Source of the DNA: Rhodopseudomonas sp.
Lineage (GTDB): Bacteria; Pseudomonadota; Alphaproteobacteria; Rhizobiales; Xanthobacteraceae
Direction: 5' to 3'
DNA length: 64,000 nt
NCBI RefSeq assembly: GCF_013377015.1
Contig: NZ_JACABA010000007.1
Location: forward strand, 1 to 64,000
Positions within the stretch are counted from its first letter, which is position 1. The number at the start of each line of letters is the position of its first letter. Made by a program: the position numbers and the translations under genes. Below are positions 30,518 to 39,952 of this stretch, piece by piece. The notes under the pieces are model-generated. The model saw nothing but the letters and a program-made list of their open reading frames with translations, was not told the origin of the DNA and did no database searches.

Positions 30518-32620
30518 ATGCTTCAACGCGCACTTGGATTAATCGCCGGCGTCGATCGCAAGACCTTGGCCAGCTGTCCGGCGACCGACAAGATGTGGGC
30601 GACACATCTCGGCTTCTCGCTGTGTCTGTCGTTCGTCGTGGTGCTGGGGGTTTCGTTCCACGCCACCGGCTACATGATCGTCGGCGTCTGGACGCGGCTG
30701 CTGGTCTCGGTGGTGATCGCCCTGACCGTGCTGATGTTCGATCGCGCGCTGTGCCAATCGGACTGGTTCTACCAGGGCACGCTGTGGAACAACGCCACCA
30801 AGCAGACCAGCGCGGAAGCGCGGCAGTCGACCTGGCGGTTCGTTCGCATCGCGGTCCGGCTCAGCATGTCGTTCGGCCTGGCCTGGGTGATCGCGATGTT
30901 CCTGGAGCTGGCGATCTTTTCCGGCACCATCAATGAAAAGATCGAGGCCGACCGCGTCGCCGCCAATGCGCCGATCTACCAGAAGGTCGAGCAATACGAA
31001 TCTCAGCTCAACGCCGAATCGGATCGCCGGCAGGCCAATATCGCCGCGCTGGAGCAGCTGCATCGCAACGCGGTGACCTCCGACGCCGCCGCCGAACCGT
31101 CGGCGCTGACCCGTTCCGACGATATCGAGCAGCAGATCAAGGCGCTGGGGACGCGGGAAAGCGAGATTCGCAACGACATCCGTCAGATCGAGGGCACGAT
31201 CCAGCGCTATATCGCCGACATGCATGCCGAGGAATTCGGCCTCAAGGTCAGCCCGACCAATAGCGGGCGGCCGGGCGCCGGGATGCGCTATGAATTTGCC
31301 AAGAAGCAGAAAGAATCCTTCGAGGCGCAGCGCGCGGCGCGCGAAGCCGAGATCGCCCAATTGCACGTCAAGCGCGACGAACTGCGCGGTGCGCAGGCCA
31401 AGATCGCCGCCGAGACGCTGGTGACCCGCGACCGCGAGCGCGAGGTGATCCAGCGCAAGCGCGACGAGTTGCAGAAGCAGATCGACGCCGCCCGCGTCGA
31501 CCTCCGGGAATTCGATGCCGCCAAGCTGGCCAGCGTCGCCGAGTTCCGGCGCAAGGCGCTGAGCGAATCCTACTATCAGGAGAAGAAGGAGAAGGTCGAT
31601 CCGCTGACCCGGATGGCGGCCTATCAGGAGCTCAAGAACGATCCGAAGGATGGCGCGACGATGGCGCTGTTCTCCTGGATGACCCGGTTCTTCATCATCT
31701 TCCTGGAGATCGTCCCAGTCGTCGCCAAGATCTTCTTCTCGCCGCCGAGCGTTTACGCCGCGAAGATTCAGGCCCAGGTCGAACGCGCCCGGCAGCGGAT
31801 CGAGGCCAATGAAGACCTCGAAGACCAGCGCAACGAACCGGAGCCGGTGGTCGAGCGCCCTGCCCCTTCGATTGCCGCCATGACGACGCCGCCGATCGGC
31901 CTCGAGGCTTTCGACCGGCCCTATCGCCGCGCATCGGACCGCTGGTGGGCGGAATTCGCCGACCAGCCGCCCGTGCGCACCGCGGCACATCGGCCCGCGG
32001 CCAGGCTGGAGCCTGAGACACGGCTGCAGGAAGACGGCTGGCCCAGCCAGAGCCAGCCGTTGCATTGGCCGCAAGAGGATCAGGTTCGACCGCACGTCGT
32101 GGCAAGCGCGCTGGCTGCGAGCCTCAAGCCGGAAGTCCACCTTGAATCAGATACACACCTTGAACCTGGGACAAGCCTCAACGCCGAGCCGACACTGACG
32201 GACGATGCTCACCACCCGCACGAGGACGAGCCGGTGAGCTGGACGCCTTCCGAACCGGCGCCGAGCGTGGAGCCCACTGACGCGCCGGTCGTCGCAATCG
32301 ACAGCGCTGCCGATGTCGGCGAGCCCGAGCCAGCGGTCCTGGAGCCGGTGGAGATGGCAGAGCCGGCCGAGTTGATCGCCCAGCAACCCGCTGCTGTGCT
32401 GCAGCCGGCACCGATCACCAGCGCGCAGGTGGTCAAGTTCAGCGCTGATGTCGAGAATCTGATGAGCGAAGCCATGGAACGCTCGAAAAGGGCCGCCAAG
32501 TCGGGCGGCAAGCGACGCAAGCAGGGGGCATTCCACATGGCCGAGCACGCCGAACACAAGGACAGCGACCTGCTGCCGCTGAATTACTCGCTGCAATACG
32601 AGATTTTCCCACGTGCCTGA
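30518..32620 (+). CDS. DUF4407 membrane/coiled-coil protein
   Basis: A 700-residue protein. Residues 1-140 match DUF4407 (LIAGVDRKTLASCPATDKMW) with transmembrane helices at about 30-50, 52-74 and 112-135; residues about 140-350 are a long coiled coil (QQIKALGTRESEIRNDIRQI, then REREVIQRKRDELQKQIDAA); a fourth helix lies at about 390-410 (FFIIFLEIVPVVAKIFF). The last 290 residues are Pro/Glu-rich and probably disordered, with QXEXXL-like repeats. Function is unknown; the form suggests an envelope stress or cell-division scaffold. Confidence 0.8.
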   Translation: MLQRALGLIAGVDRKTLASCPATDKMWATHLGFSLCLSFVVVLGVSFHATGYMIVGVWTRLLVSVVIALTVLMFDRALCQSDWFYQGTLWNNATKQTSAEARQSTWRFVRIAVRLSMSFGLAWVIAMFLELAIFSGTINEKIEADRVAANAPIYQKVEQYESQLNAESDRRQANIAALEQLHRNAVTSDAAAEPSALTRSDDIEQQIKALGTRESEIRNDIRQIEGTIQRYIADMHAEEFGLKVSPTNSGRPGAGMRYEFAKKQKESFEAQRAAREAEIAQLHVKRDELRGAQAKIAAETLVTRDREREVIQRKRDELQKQIDAARVDLREFDAAKLASVAEFRRKALSESYYQEKKEKVDPLTRMAAYQELKNDPKDGATMALFSWMTRFFIIFLEIVPVVAKIFFSPPSVYAAKIQAQVERARQRIEANEDLEDQRNEPEPVVERPAPSIAAMTTPPIGLEAFDRPYRRASDRWWAEFADQPPVRTAAHRPAARLEPETRLQEDGWPSQSQPLHWPQEDQVRPHVVASALAASLKPEVHLESDTHLEPGTSLNAEPTLTDDAHHPHEDEPVSWTPSEPAPSVEPTDAPVVAIDSAADVGEPEPAVLEPVEMAEPAELIAQQPAAVLQPAPITSAQVVKFSADVENLMSEAMERSKRAAKSGGKRRKQGAFHMAEHAEHKDSDLLPLNYSLQYEIFPRA

Positions 32621-32626
32621 CGAATT

Positions 32627-32661
32627 GCCGGGCACGGCCAACGCCATTGGTCGTGCCCGGC
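32627..32661 (+). terminator. Hairpin after DUF4407 gene
   Basis: A 15-bp stem (GCCGGGCACGGCCAA facing TTGGTCGTGCCCGGC, one G-T pair) with a 5-base loop, 7 bases past the stop. No T-run follows on this strand, so it may stabilise the 3' end or act with Rho. Confidence 0.6.
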
Positions 32662-32730
32662 CTGCAACAACGTCTCGCAAGGCCGGTGCGGTGGCGTCTC
32701 GCGCCGTGGGCGGTGCCGTGATCAGCTGCC

Positions 32731-33699
32731 TTACAGCGAGCGCTTGAAGTAGTGTGCGATCTCGCCGATCACGCCGCGGCGGAAGGTCAGCACGCAGATC
32801 ACAAAGATTCCGCCCTGGATCACCGTGACCCATTGCCCGAACCCGGCAAGATATTGCTGCATGGCGATGATGACGAAGGCGCCGACCACCGGGCCGAACA
32901 CGGTGCCGAGGCCGCCGACCAGCGTCATCAGCACAATTTCTCCGGACATTGACCAGTGCACGTCGGTGAGCGAGGCATTCTGCGCCACGAACACTTTCAG
33001 CGCGCCGGCGAAGCCGGCCAGCGTCCCCGACAGGATGTAGGCCAACAGCTTGTATTGATCGGTCTTGTAGCCGAGCGAGACCGCGCGCGGCTCGTTTTCG
33101 CGGATCGCCTTCAAGACCTCGCCGAACGGCGAATTGATGGCGCGGTAGATCACCAGAAATCCGAACAAAAAGCCGGTCAGGATCACGTAGTACAGCGTGA
33201 TCGGCTTGGCGAGGTTGATGAATCCGAACAACAGGCCCTGCGGAATGCCCTGGATGCCGTCCTCGCCATGGGTAAACGGCGTCTGCAAGTAGACGAAGTA
33301 CAGCAGTTGCGACAACGCCAGCGTGATCATCGCGAAATAGATGCCCTGGCGGCGGATCGCGATCAGACCGGTGAGCACGGAGAGCGCTGCGGCGCCGGCG
33401 ACGCCGGCGAGGATGCCGAGTTCCGGCGACAGCCCCCACACCTTCAGCGCATGCGCAGTGACGTAGCCGGCGGTGCCGAGAAACATGGCGTGACCGAACG
33501 ACAACAGTCCGCCATAGCCGATCAGCAGGTTGAAGGCGCAGGCCAGCAACGCGAAGCACAGCCCCTGCATCACGAAGAACGGATAGACCCCGGTCAGCGG
33601 CACCACCAGCAGCAGCGCCGTCATGATCACGAACGCGATCATCTCGTCGCGGACGGGTCGGCGCGCGGTGGGAATGGTATCGTCGCTCATTGCTGTCAT
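32731..33699 (-). CDS. livM: Branched-chain amino-acid ABC permease LivM
   Basis: A 322-residue inner-membrane permease with about 8-9 helices. The LivM signature is visible in ALLACAFNLLIGYGGLLSFG and HAMFLGTAGYVTAHALKVWG, and the EAA-like coupling region is FGEVLKAIRENEPRAVSLGY. It forms the channel with LivH, whose gene ends 1 base upstream. It is the last gene of the livG-livF-SBP-livH-livM operon. Confidence 0.92.
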   Translation of the reverse strand: MTAMSDDTIPTARRPVRDEMIAFVIMTALLLVVPLTGVYPFFVMQGLCFALLACAFNLLIGYGGLLSFGHAMFLGTAGYVTAHALKVWGLSPELGILAGVAGAAALSVLTGLIAIRRQGIYFAMITLALSQLLYFVYLQTPFTHGEDGIQGIPQGLLFGFINLAKPITLYYVILTGFLFGFLVIYRAINSPFGEVLKAIRENEPRAVSLGYKTDQYKLLAYILSGTLAGFAGALKVFVAQNASLTDVHWSMSGEIVLMTLVGGLGTVFGPVVGAFVIIAMQQYLAGFGQWVTVIQGGIFVICVLTFRRGVIGEIAHYFKRSL

Positions 33700-33700
33700 C

Positions 33701-34576
33701 TCAGGTCGTCCGCCCCGTCAGTCCCGATGGCTTCACCAGCAACACCAGCACCATCAGCACGAACACCACGGTATTGGACGCCTCGGGATAGAAATACTTG
33801 GTCAAGCCTTCGACGATGCCGAGCGCGAAACCGGTGATGATCGAGCCCATGATCGAGCCCATGCCGCCGATCACCACCACCGCGAACACCACGATGATCA
33901 GGTCGGCGCCCATCAAGGGCCGCACCTGGTTGATCGGCGCCGACAACACACCGGCCAGCGCCGCGAGACCGACGCCGAGCCCGTAGGTCAGCGTGATCAT
34001 GCGCGGCACGTTGATGCCGAAGGCGCGCACCAGCGTCGGATTTTCGGTCGCGGCGCGCAGATTGGCGCCGAGCCTGGTGCGCTCGATCAGGAACCAGGTC
34101 GCCAGACAGACGATCAGCGAGCATATGACCACCCAGCCGCGATAGATCGGCAGGAACATGAAGCCGAGATTCATCCCACCCTGCAATTCGGCAGGGATCG
34201 CGTAAGGCAATCCCGAGGAGCCGAAATAGTTCTGGAACACGCCCTGGATGATCAGCGCCATCCCGAAGGTCAGCAGCAAACCATAGAGATGGTCGAGTCC
34301 GGCCAGCCATTGCAGCATGGTCCGTTCCAGGATCATGCCGAAGATGCCGACCACGATCGGCGCGATGATCAGCGCCGGCCAGTAGCCGATGCCCATCACG
34401 TTGAGCAGGAAATAGGCGCAGAACGCGCCCATCATGTAGACCGCGCCGTGCGCGAAATTGATGATGTTGAGCATCCCGAAGATCACGGCGAGGCCTAGAC
34501 TCAACAGCGCGTAGAACGAGCCATTGATCAGCCCGACCAGAAGCTGCGCCATCAGGGCCTGCAAATTGATCGACAT
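33701..34576 (-). CDS. livH: Branched-chain amino-acid ABC permease LivH
   Basis: A 291-residue permease: LLVGLINGSFYALLSLGLAV and IFGMLNIINFAHGAVYMMGA are the LivH N-terminal signature, and RTRLGANLRAATENPTLVRA is the loop contacting the ATPases. It lies between the substrate-binding protein gene (with a terminator in the gap) and livM. It imports branched-chain amino acids or related aliphatic compounds; specificity depends on the binding protein. Confidence 0.92.
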   Translation of the reverse strand: MSINLQALMAQLLVGLINGSFYALLSLGLAVIFGMLNIINFAHGAVYMMGAFCAYFLLNVMGIGYWPALIIAPIVVGIFGMILERTMLQWLAGLDHLYGLLLTFGMALIIQGVFQNYFGSSGLPYAIPAELQGGMNLGFMFLPIYRGWVVICSLIVCLATWFLIERTRLGANLRAATENPTLVRAFGINVPRMITLTYGLGVGLAALAGVLSAPINQVRPLMGADLIIVVFAVVVIGGMGSIMGSIITGFALGIVEGLTKYFYPEASNTVVFVLMVLVLLVKPSGLTGRTT

Positions 34577-34602
34577 ATCGCTTCAACTCTCAGCGGTAAG
34601 GA

Positions 34603-34634
34603 AGAAAAGCCCGGCGGCGTCGCGGCCGCCGGGC
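34603..34634 (-). terminator. Attenuating terminator between SBP and livH
   Basis: On the minus strand a perfect 10-bp GC stem (GCCCGGCGGC with GCCGCCGGGC, 6-base loop) is followed by TTTTCT. It stands just after the binding-protein stop and before livH, so part of transcription should end here, giving more binding protein than permease. Confidence 0.75.
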
Positions 34635-34642
34635 GGTCGAAT

Positions 34643-35863
34643 TTACTTCTTCAGCAGCGGACAGGTGCTCTCGGCCAGCGGCCGGAACGCCTGCTCGGCC
34701 GGGGTGGTGCCGATCAGCTTGTAGTAGTCCCACGGATATTTGGACTCCGAAGGCTTCTTGACCTCGAACAGATAGGCTGGATGGATCGCACGGCCGTTCG
34801 GCTGGATCATGCCCTTACCGAACAAGGTATCGTCGGTCGGGATTTCCTTCATCTTGTCGGCGACTTTGGCGCCGTCATGCGGGTTGCCGCCGAGCGCCTC
34901 CAGCGCCTTGAAGTAGTGCAGCAGTCCGGCATAGACGCCGGCCTGAACCATGGTCGGCTTCGACTTGGTCTTCATCCGCTCCGAGAACCGCTTCGAGAAC
35001 TCCCGGGTCTGGTCGTTGGCGTCCCAGTAGAACGTCGCGCTCAGGTTCAGCCCCTGCGCGACCGGCAGGCCGAGCGAATGCACGTCGCTGATGAACAGCA
35101 GCAGACCCGCCAGCTTCTGGCCGCCGGAGACGATGCCGAATTCGGCCGCCTGCTTGATGGTGTTGGTGGTGTCGCCGCCGGCATTGGCCATGCCGATGAT
35201 CTTCGCCTTCGAGGCCTGCGCCTGCAGCAGGAACGAGGAGAAGTCCGCGGTGTTGAGCGGGTGCTTGACGGTGCCGACCACCTTGCCGCCATTGGCGAGG
35301 ACCACTGCGGTGGTATCGCGCTCCAGCGCCGCGCCGAACGCGTAGTCGGCGGTCAGGAAGTACCAGGTGTCGCCGCCGGCCTTGACCAGCGCCTGACCGG
35401 TCGAATGCGCCAGCATGTAGGTGTCGTAGGTCCAGTGCACCGTGTTCGGCGAGCACTGCGCGTTGGTCAGATCCGAGGTGGCGGCCCCCGAATTGATCAT
35501 CAGGTTGTTCTTTTCCTTGACGACGTTGTTGACCGCGAGCGCCACGCCGGAATTCAGCACGTCCATGAGGACGTCGACCTTCTCGACGTCGATCCATTGC
35601 CGGGCGATGCTGGTGCCGATATCGGGCTTGTTCTGGTGGTCGGCCGAGATCAGGTCGAGCTTCCAGCCCTTGGCGGCCATGCCGGAATCCTCGATCGCCA
35701 TCTGCGCCGCGACCGTCGAGCCGGGGCCGCCGAGGTCAGCATACAGCCCGGAATTGTCGGTGAGCACGCCGATCTTGACGGTCTTGTCCTGGGCGTAGGC
35801 TGCGCCACTGGCGGCCAATGCGAGCGCGGCGCCGAGAAGAACAGCTGAAGCTTTGTTTCTCAT
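34643..35863 (-). CDS. ABC substrate-binding protein, Peripla_BP_6
   Basis: A 406-residue periplasmic protein with signal peptide (MRNKASAVLLGAALALAASG, cleavage after AYAQ). The LivJ-like fold is seen in VKIGVLTDNSGLYADLGGPG, DHQNKPDIGTSIARQWIDVE and TGQALVKAGGDTWYFLTADY. Larger than LivJ and close to the subfamily used for aromatic acids, amides or urea in Bradyrhizobiaceae, so leucine is not assured as the ligand. It sits inside its transporter operon. Confidence 0.9.
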   Translation of the reverse strand: MRNKASAVLLGAALALAASGAAYAQDKTVKIGVLTDNSGLYADLGGPGSTVAAQMAIEDSGMAAKGWKLDLISADHQNKPDIGTSIARQWIDVEKVDVLMDVLNSGVALAVNNVVKEKNNLMINSGAATSDLTNAQCSPNTVHWTYDTYMLAHSTGQALVKAGGDTWYFLTADYAFGAALERDTTAVVLANGGKVVGTVKHPLNTADFSSFLLQAQASKAKIIGMANAGGDTTNTIKQAAEFGIVSGGQKLAGLLLFISDVHSLGLPVAQGLNLSATFYWDANDQTREFSKRFSERMKTKSKPTMVQAGVYAGLLHYFKALEALGGNPHDGAKVADKMKEIPTDDTLFGKGMIQPNGRAIHPAYLFEVKKPSESKYPWDYYKLIGTTPAEQAFRPLAESTCPLLKK

Positions 35864-35895
35864 TTCAATCTCCCTCTAGCATTTTTCCGCAAAAA

Positions 35896-36651
35896 TCAGA
35901 CGCCGAGATAAGTGTGCAGCTTGTCCATATTCGCCTCGAGTTCGGAATTGGCGAAGCCGTCGATAATCTTGCCGTGCTCGACGATGTAGTAGCGGTCCGC
36001 CACGGTCGCGGCGAAGCGGAAATTCTGTTCGACCAGAAGGATCGTGAAGCCTTCGTTCTTCAGCCGCGCGATGGTGTGGCCGATCTGCTGGATGATCACC
36101 GGCGCGAGCCCCTCGGTCGGCTCGTCCAGCATCAGGAAACGGGCGCCGGTGCGCAGGATCCGCGCGATCGCCAGCATCTGCTGCTCGCCGCCGGAGAGTT
36201 TGGTGCCCTGGCTGCGCAGCCGTTCCTTGAGATTGGGGAACAGTTCAAAGATCTGCTCCAGCGACAACCCGCCGGGGCGCACCTGCGGCGGCAGCATCAG
36301 GTTCTCGCGGACGTCGAGGCTGGCGAAAATGCCGCGCTCCTCCGGACAGAACGCGACGCCGAGTCGCGCGATCTTGTCGGACGAGGTGCGGCTGATGTCG
36401 TGATTGTCGAACCTGATCGAGCCGGTGCGCTTGCCGATGATGCCCATGATCGACTTCAGCGTCGTGGTCTTGCCGGCGCCATTGCGGCCAAGCAGCGTCA
36501 CCACTTCGCCGGGACGAACGTGGAAATCCATGCCGTGCAGGATATGGGATTCGCCATACCACGCCTGCAGATTCTCAATCGTCAGTAGCGCGTCGCCGGG
36601 GGCGGGCACGGCGGCCATCGATGCCGGACCGGCCGTCATTGTCTCAGCCAT
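35896..36651 (-). CDS. livF: Branched-chain ABC ATPase LivF
   Basis: A 251-residue ATPase: Walker A LLGRNGAGKTTTLK, Q-loop region, signature KLSGGEQQMLAIARIL, Walker B RFLMLDEPTEGLAP, and switch His in FTILLVEQNF. The LxGRNGAGKTT and EGLAP wording marks LivF. It starts 8 bases inside the end of livG. The first 20 residues are an Ala/Pro-rich extension. Confidence 0.93.
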   Translation of the reverse strand: MAETMTAGPASMAAVPAPGDALLTIENLQAWYGESHILHGMDFHVRPGEVVTLLGRNGAGKTTTLKSIMGIIGKRTGSIRFDNHDISRTSSDKIARLGVAFCPEERGIFASLDVRENLMLPPQVRPGGLSLEQIFELFPNLKERLRSQGTKLSGGEQQMLAIARILRTGARFLMLDEPTEGLAPVIIQQIGHTIARLKNEGFTILLVEQNFRFAATVADRYYIVEHGKIIDGFANSELEANMDKLHTYLGV

Positions 36652-37399
36652 GACCTGCTCCGAGATAGGCTTCCTTGACCCGTTCGTCCTGGGTCAGGTC
36701 GGCATAATTGCCTTCGGCCAGCACCTGACCGCGGGTCAGCACCGTGATGATGTCGGACAGGTTGGCGACCACGCTGAGATTATGCTCGACCATCAGGATG
36801 GTGTATTTCGCCGAGATCCGCTTGATCAGTGCGGCGATCTTGTCGATGTCCTCGTGGCCCATGCCGGCCATCGGCTCGTCGAGCAGCATCATTTCCGGAT
36901 CGAGCGCCAGCGTAGTGGCGATTTCCAGCGCGCGCTTGCGGCCATAGGGCATCTCGACTGCCGCGGTTTCGGCGAATTCGCTGAGGCCGACGTCGTCCAG
37001 CAGTTCGAGGGCGCGGTGGTCGTAGCGATCGAGCACGCTCTTGGAGCGCCAGAAATCGAACGAGTGACCGTGCTGGCGCTGCAGCGCGACCCGGACATTT
37101 TCCCGCGCGGTCAGATGCGGAAACACCGCGGAAATCTGAAACGAGCGCACCAGGCCCAGCCGCGCCACGTCGGCCGGCGCCATCGCGGTGATGTCCTGGC
37201 CCTTGTAGAGAATCTGGCCGCCGCTCGGCCGCAGGAATTTGGTCAGCAGATTGAAGCACGTGGTCTTGCCGGCCCCGTTGGGGCCGATCAGAGCGTGAAT
37301 ACTGCCGCGGCGGACCCGCAGATTGACATCGCGAACGGCGAAGAAGCCCGCGAATTCCTTGGTCAATCCATGGGTTTCAAGGATGAAGTCATCGGCCAA
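36644..37399 (-). CDS. livG: Branched-chain ABC ATPase LivG
   Basis: A 251-residue ATPase: Walker A LIGPNGAGKTTCFNLLT, a KFLRPSGGQILYKGQDIT stretch, signature region AVEMPYGRKRALEIATTLAL (LivG-type, with YGRKR replacing SGGQ) and Walker B EMMLLDEPMAGMGHED. I chose the TTG at 37399, which has GGGGGA 7 bases upstream; a TTG five codons earlier is possible and no ATG fits. First gene of the operon, so this start may limit expression. Confidence 0.88.
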   Translation of the reverse strand: MADDFILETHGLTKEFAGFFAVRDVNLRVRRGSIHALIGPNGAGKTTCFNLLTKFLRPSGGQILYKGQDITAMAPADVARLGLVRSFQISAVFPHLTARENVRVALQRQHGHSFDFWRSKSVLDRYDHRALELLDDVGLSEFAETAAVEMPYGRKRALEIATTLALDPEMMLLDEPMAGMGHEDIDKIAALIKRISAKYTILMVEHNLSVVANLSDIITVLTRGQVLAEGNYADLTQDERVKEAYLGAGHG

Positions 37400-37694
37400 G
37401 CAAATTTCCCCCAATCGGCCTTCGCGGCGGAGCCATCGCGCGCGGCCGATTTATTGTTGACGTCCGGTGTCCGTGGCGTGCCCGTAAACGGCGCCGCGAA
37501 CCCGATCCTTCTCTGCAGGGAATATGCCGTCAATCGGGAGGGTTGCGCAAGATGCAATGCTGGGCAGCGTAAAGATGACAGGCCAATATTTTGCAGCGCT
37601 TCGTCGCGAAGTCTTGAGCCGTGCAACCGGCCGCTGTTCAGTGCTCGCAATATCGCGAGTCAGCAAATTCGATCGAATTTGTCGCCCGTCCTGG

Positions 37695-38042
37695 CTATGC
37701 TAATTCCTTGGCGTAAAGCTCCGGCTTGAACCCGACCAGCAATTGTCCGCCGCGCTCGAGCACCGGCCGCTTGATCATCGAGGGTTGCGCCAGCATCAGT
37801 GCGATCGCCTTCTGTTCGTTCAATCCGTTCTTGTCGGCGTCGGCAAGCTTGCGAAACGTGGTGCCGGCGCGGTTCAGCAGGGTTTCCCAACCGACGGCCC
37901 TGGCCCAGCGCGTCAGCCGCGCCGCGTCGATGCCGGCGGTCTTGTAGTCGTGAAATTCGTAGGCGATGCCGTTGCCGTCGAGCCAACCTCGGGCTTTTTT
38001 CATGGTATCGCAATTCTTGATGCCATAGAGCATGATGCGCAC
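37695..38042 (-). CDS. ArsC/Spx-family protein
   Basis: A 115-residue thioredoxin-fold protein: MLYGIKNCDTMKKARGWLDG holds the single N-terminal Cys of the YffB/ArsC-like group, followed by HDYKTAGIDAARLTRWARAV and MIKRPVLERGGQLLVGFKPE with the conserved 'KRP' loop. YffB-like proteins are glutathione-linked; true arsenate reduction is not implied, as no ars genes are near. A GTG start is preferred: GGAGG lies 8 bases upstream. Confidence 0.82.
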   Translation of the reverse strand: MRIMLYGIKNCDTMKKARGWLDGNGIAYEFHDYKTAGIDAARLTRWARAVGWETLLNRAGTTFRKLADADKNGLNEQKAIALMLAQPSMIKRPVLERGGQLLVGFKPELYAKELA

Positions 38043-38354
38043 GACGAAAACCTCCGGTGGTGGATCGCGACATCCGTAATCGTCGCCGGCGGCCTTGGCC
38101 ACCCGTTCTTGATGCCGTGGCTGGGACCCGGAACGGATCACCCAGGCGGATCGCTGCTGCTAAGACCGCAATTAGCGGTATTTTGATCCGTCACAGGAGT
38201 TGCGCATAGACGCTTTAGTGTTCGGAATCCGGAGTTCTCAGCACCTCGCAACGACGTGCCGCGCCGATGTGATGTAGAGAACTTCAGAGCCGCCGCACGC
38301 GCGCCGGCGGCAGCGATCACTGACCCACCGCTCCAGGCCTTCCGGACCCATCTC
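38043..38354. other. Intergenic, no gene seen
   Basis: This lies between divergent genes; it should contain both promoters. Frames here are extensions of neighbours without domain support. Confidence 0.45.
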
Positions 38355-39827
38355 ATGACCATCGACATTGCCCATCTGAAACAACGCATCGACCACTTGA
38401 TCGCGGCGGTCGAGCGCGACGGTGAAGACCGCGTCTGGGCCGGCCGCATCGAGCGCCCCGGCTTTGAAGCCAGCGCAGCCAACCTGGCGCATTACCTCGC
38501 GCTGCGCAGGCACGATCTGCGGCCGTTGCAGCGCTCGCTGATGGCACTCGGGCTGTCGTCGCTCGGCCGGCTGGAAAGCCGGGTGCTGCCGACCCTGCAG
38601 GCGGTCAGCGCGACGCTAGCGGCGCTGTGCGGTGACACGCATGCCAAGCGGCCATCGTCGAAGCGATTCTTCGCCGGCGAACATGATCTCAGCCAGCGCA
38701 GCCTCGAACTGTTCGGCGCCTCCCCGGAGCGGCGTTCCACCGCGCTGCTCGTCACCTGCCCGACCGAGGCCGCCGACGATCCGGTGCTCATGCAGCGGCT
38801 GGCCGAGCGCGGCGTCGAAGCGGTCCGGATCAATTGCGCGCATGACGACGCCGAGCACTGGCAGCGCATGATCGTCAATGTACGCGCCGCCGAACAGGAC
38901 GCCGGCCGGCGCATCAAGGTCTTGATGGACATCGCCGGCCCGAAAATCCGCACCGGCAAGGTGTTCGCGCCGAACGGCCGTGATCGGATCGGCACCGGCG
39001 ATCTGCTGGCGATCGTGCCGGAAGGCGGGCTCGACCGCATCGATCATCCGGAGGAGTATTTCGCCGTCGAATGCACCCTGCCCGAACCGCTCACGTTGAC
39101 TCCGGTCGGCGCGCGGGTGTTCGTCGACGACGGCAAGCTGTGCGTCCGGATCGAAAAAGTCGCGCCCTGGGGCCTGCTCGGGCGCGTCACCGCCGCTGCC
39201 GACAAGGGCGTCCGGCTGAAGTCCGAGAAGGGTCTGAACTTTCCCGATACGCCGATGGAGATCGAGGCGCTCACCGCCAAGGACCGCTGCGATCTCGACT
39301 TCATCGCCGCTCATGCCGACGGCGTCGAATTCTCTTTCGTGCAATCGGTGGCCGATGTCGAAATGCTGCAGGCGGCGCTGGCCGAGCGGCGACCGGACGA
39401 CTGGCGGACGCTATCGCTGATCCTCAAGATCGAGACCCCGAAGGCGGTGGCGAATCTGCCGGAGATCGTGGTGCAGGCGGCGGGCCAGCAACCGACCGCG
39501 ATCATGATCGCGCGCGGCGATCTCGCGGTCGAGATCGGCTTCGCGCGGCTCGCGGAGATGCAGGAGGAGATTCTGTGGATCGGCGAAGCCGCCCACATCC
39601 CGGTGATCTGGGCCACGCAGGTTCTCGAACATCTGGTCAAGAAGGGCACGCCGTCGCGCGGCGAGATGACCGACGCGGCGATGGCGGCGCGCGCCGAATG
39701 CGTGATGCTCAACAAGGGCCCCTATCTCTTCAAGGCGATTACCGAGCTCGACACGCTATTGGAGCGGATGGCCGCCAACCAGCACAAGAAGACCCCGCAA
39801 CTGCGCCGGCTGATGAGCTGGGATTAG
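38355..39827 (+). CDS. Atypical pyruvate kinase-like enzyme
   Basis: A 490-residue protein. After an N-terminal extension of about 125 residues not found in ordinary pyruvate kinases comes the TIM-barrel and B domain: VEAVRINCAHDDAEHW (versus RLNFSH), MDIAGPKIRTGK, SLILKIETPKAV with the catalytic Lys, IMIARGDLAVEIG, and PVIWATQVLEHLVKKGTPSR. The sequence stops soon after ARAECVMLNKGPYLFKAITE, so the C-terminal regulatory domain is missing. It should convert phosphoenolpyruvate to pyruvate without the usual allosteric site, or act on a related substrate. Confidence 0.75.
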   Translation: MTIDIAHLKQRIDHLIAAVERDGEDRVWAGRIERPGFEASAANLAHYLALRRHDLRPLQRSLMALGLSSLGRLESRVLPTLQAVSATLAALCGDTHAKRPSSKRFFAGEHDLSQRSLELFGASPERRSTALLVTCPTEAADDPVLMQRLAERGVEAVRINCAHDDAEHWQRMIVNVRAAEQDAGRRIKVLMDIAGPKIRTGKVFAPNGRDRIGTGDLLAIVPEGGLDRIDHPEEYFAVECTLPEPLTLTPVGARVFVDDGKLCVRIEKVAPWGLLGRVTAAADKGVRLKSEKGLNFPDTPMEIEALTAKDRCDLDFIAAHADGVEFSFVQSVADVEMLQAALAERRPDDWRTLSLILKIETPKAVANLPEIVVQAAGQQPTAIMIARGDLAVEIGFARLAEMQEEILWIGEAAHIPVIWATQVLEHLVKKGTPSRGEMTDAAMAARAECVMLNKGPYLFKAITELDTLLERMAANQHKKTPQLRRLMSWD

Positions 39828-39952
39828 TCGGCGCAACCATGGGTTGACGACAGCACTATTTGTTCCTATTATGTTCCGCGGTGTTCGGGCGATTTTGAGC
39901 CGGGCATTGGCCCGGAGTCGATTGCCACGGCGTGTTGCGTTGTAGGGCGGCC

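Noticed and set aside
30539-32140. A 533-residue leftward frame
   Set aside because: It is antisense to the DUF4407 gene and lacks any recognisable domain.
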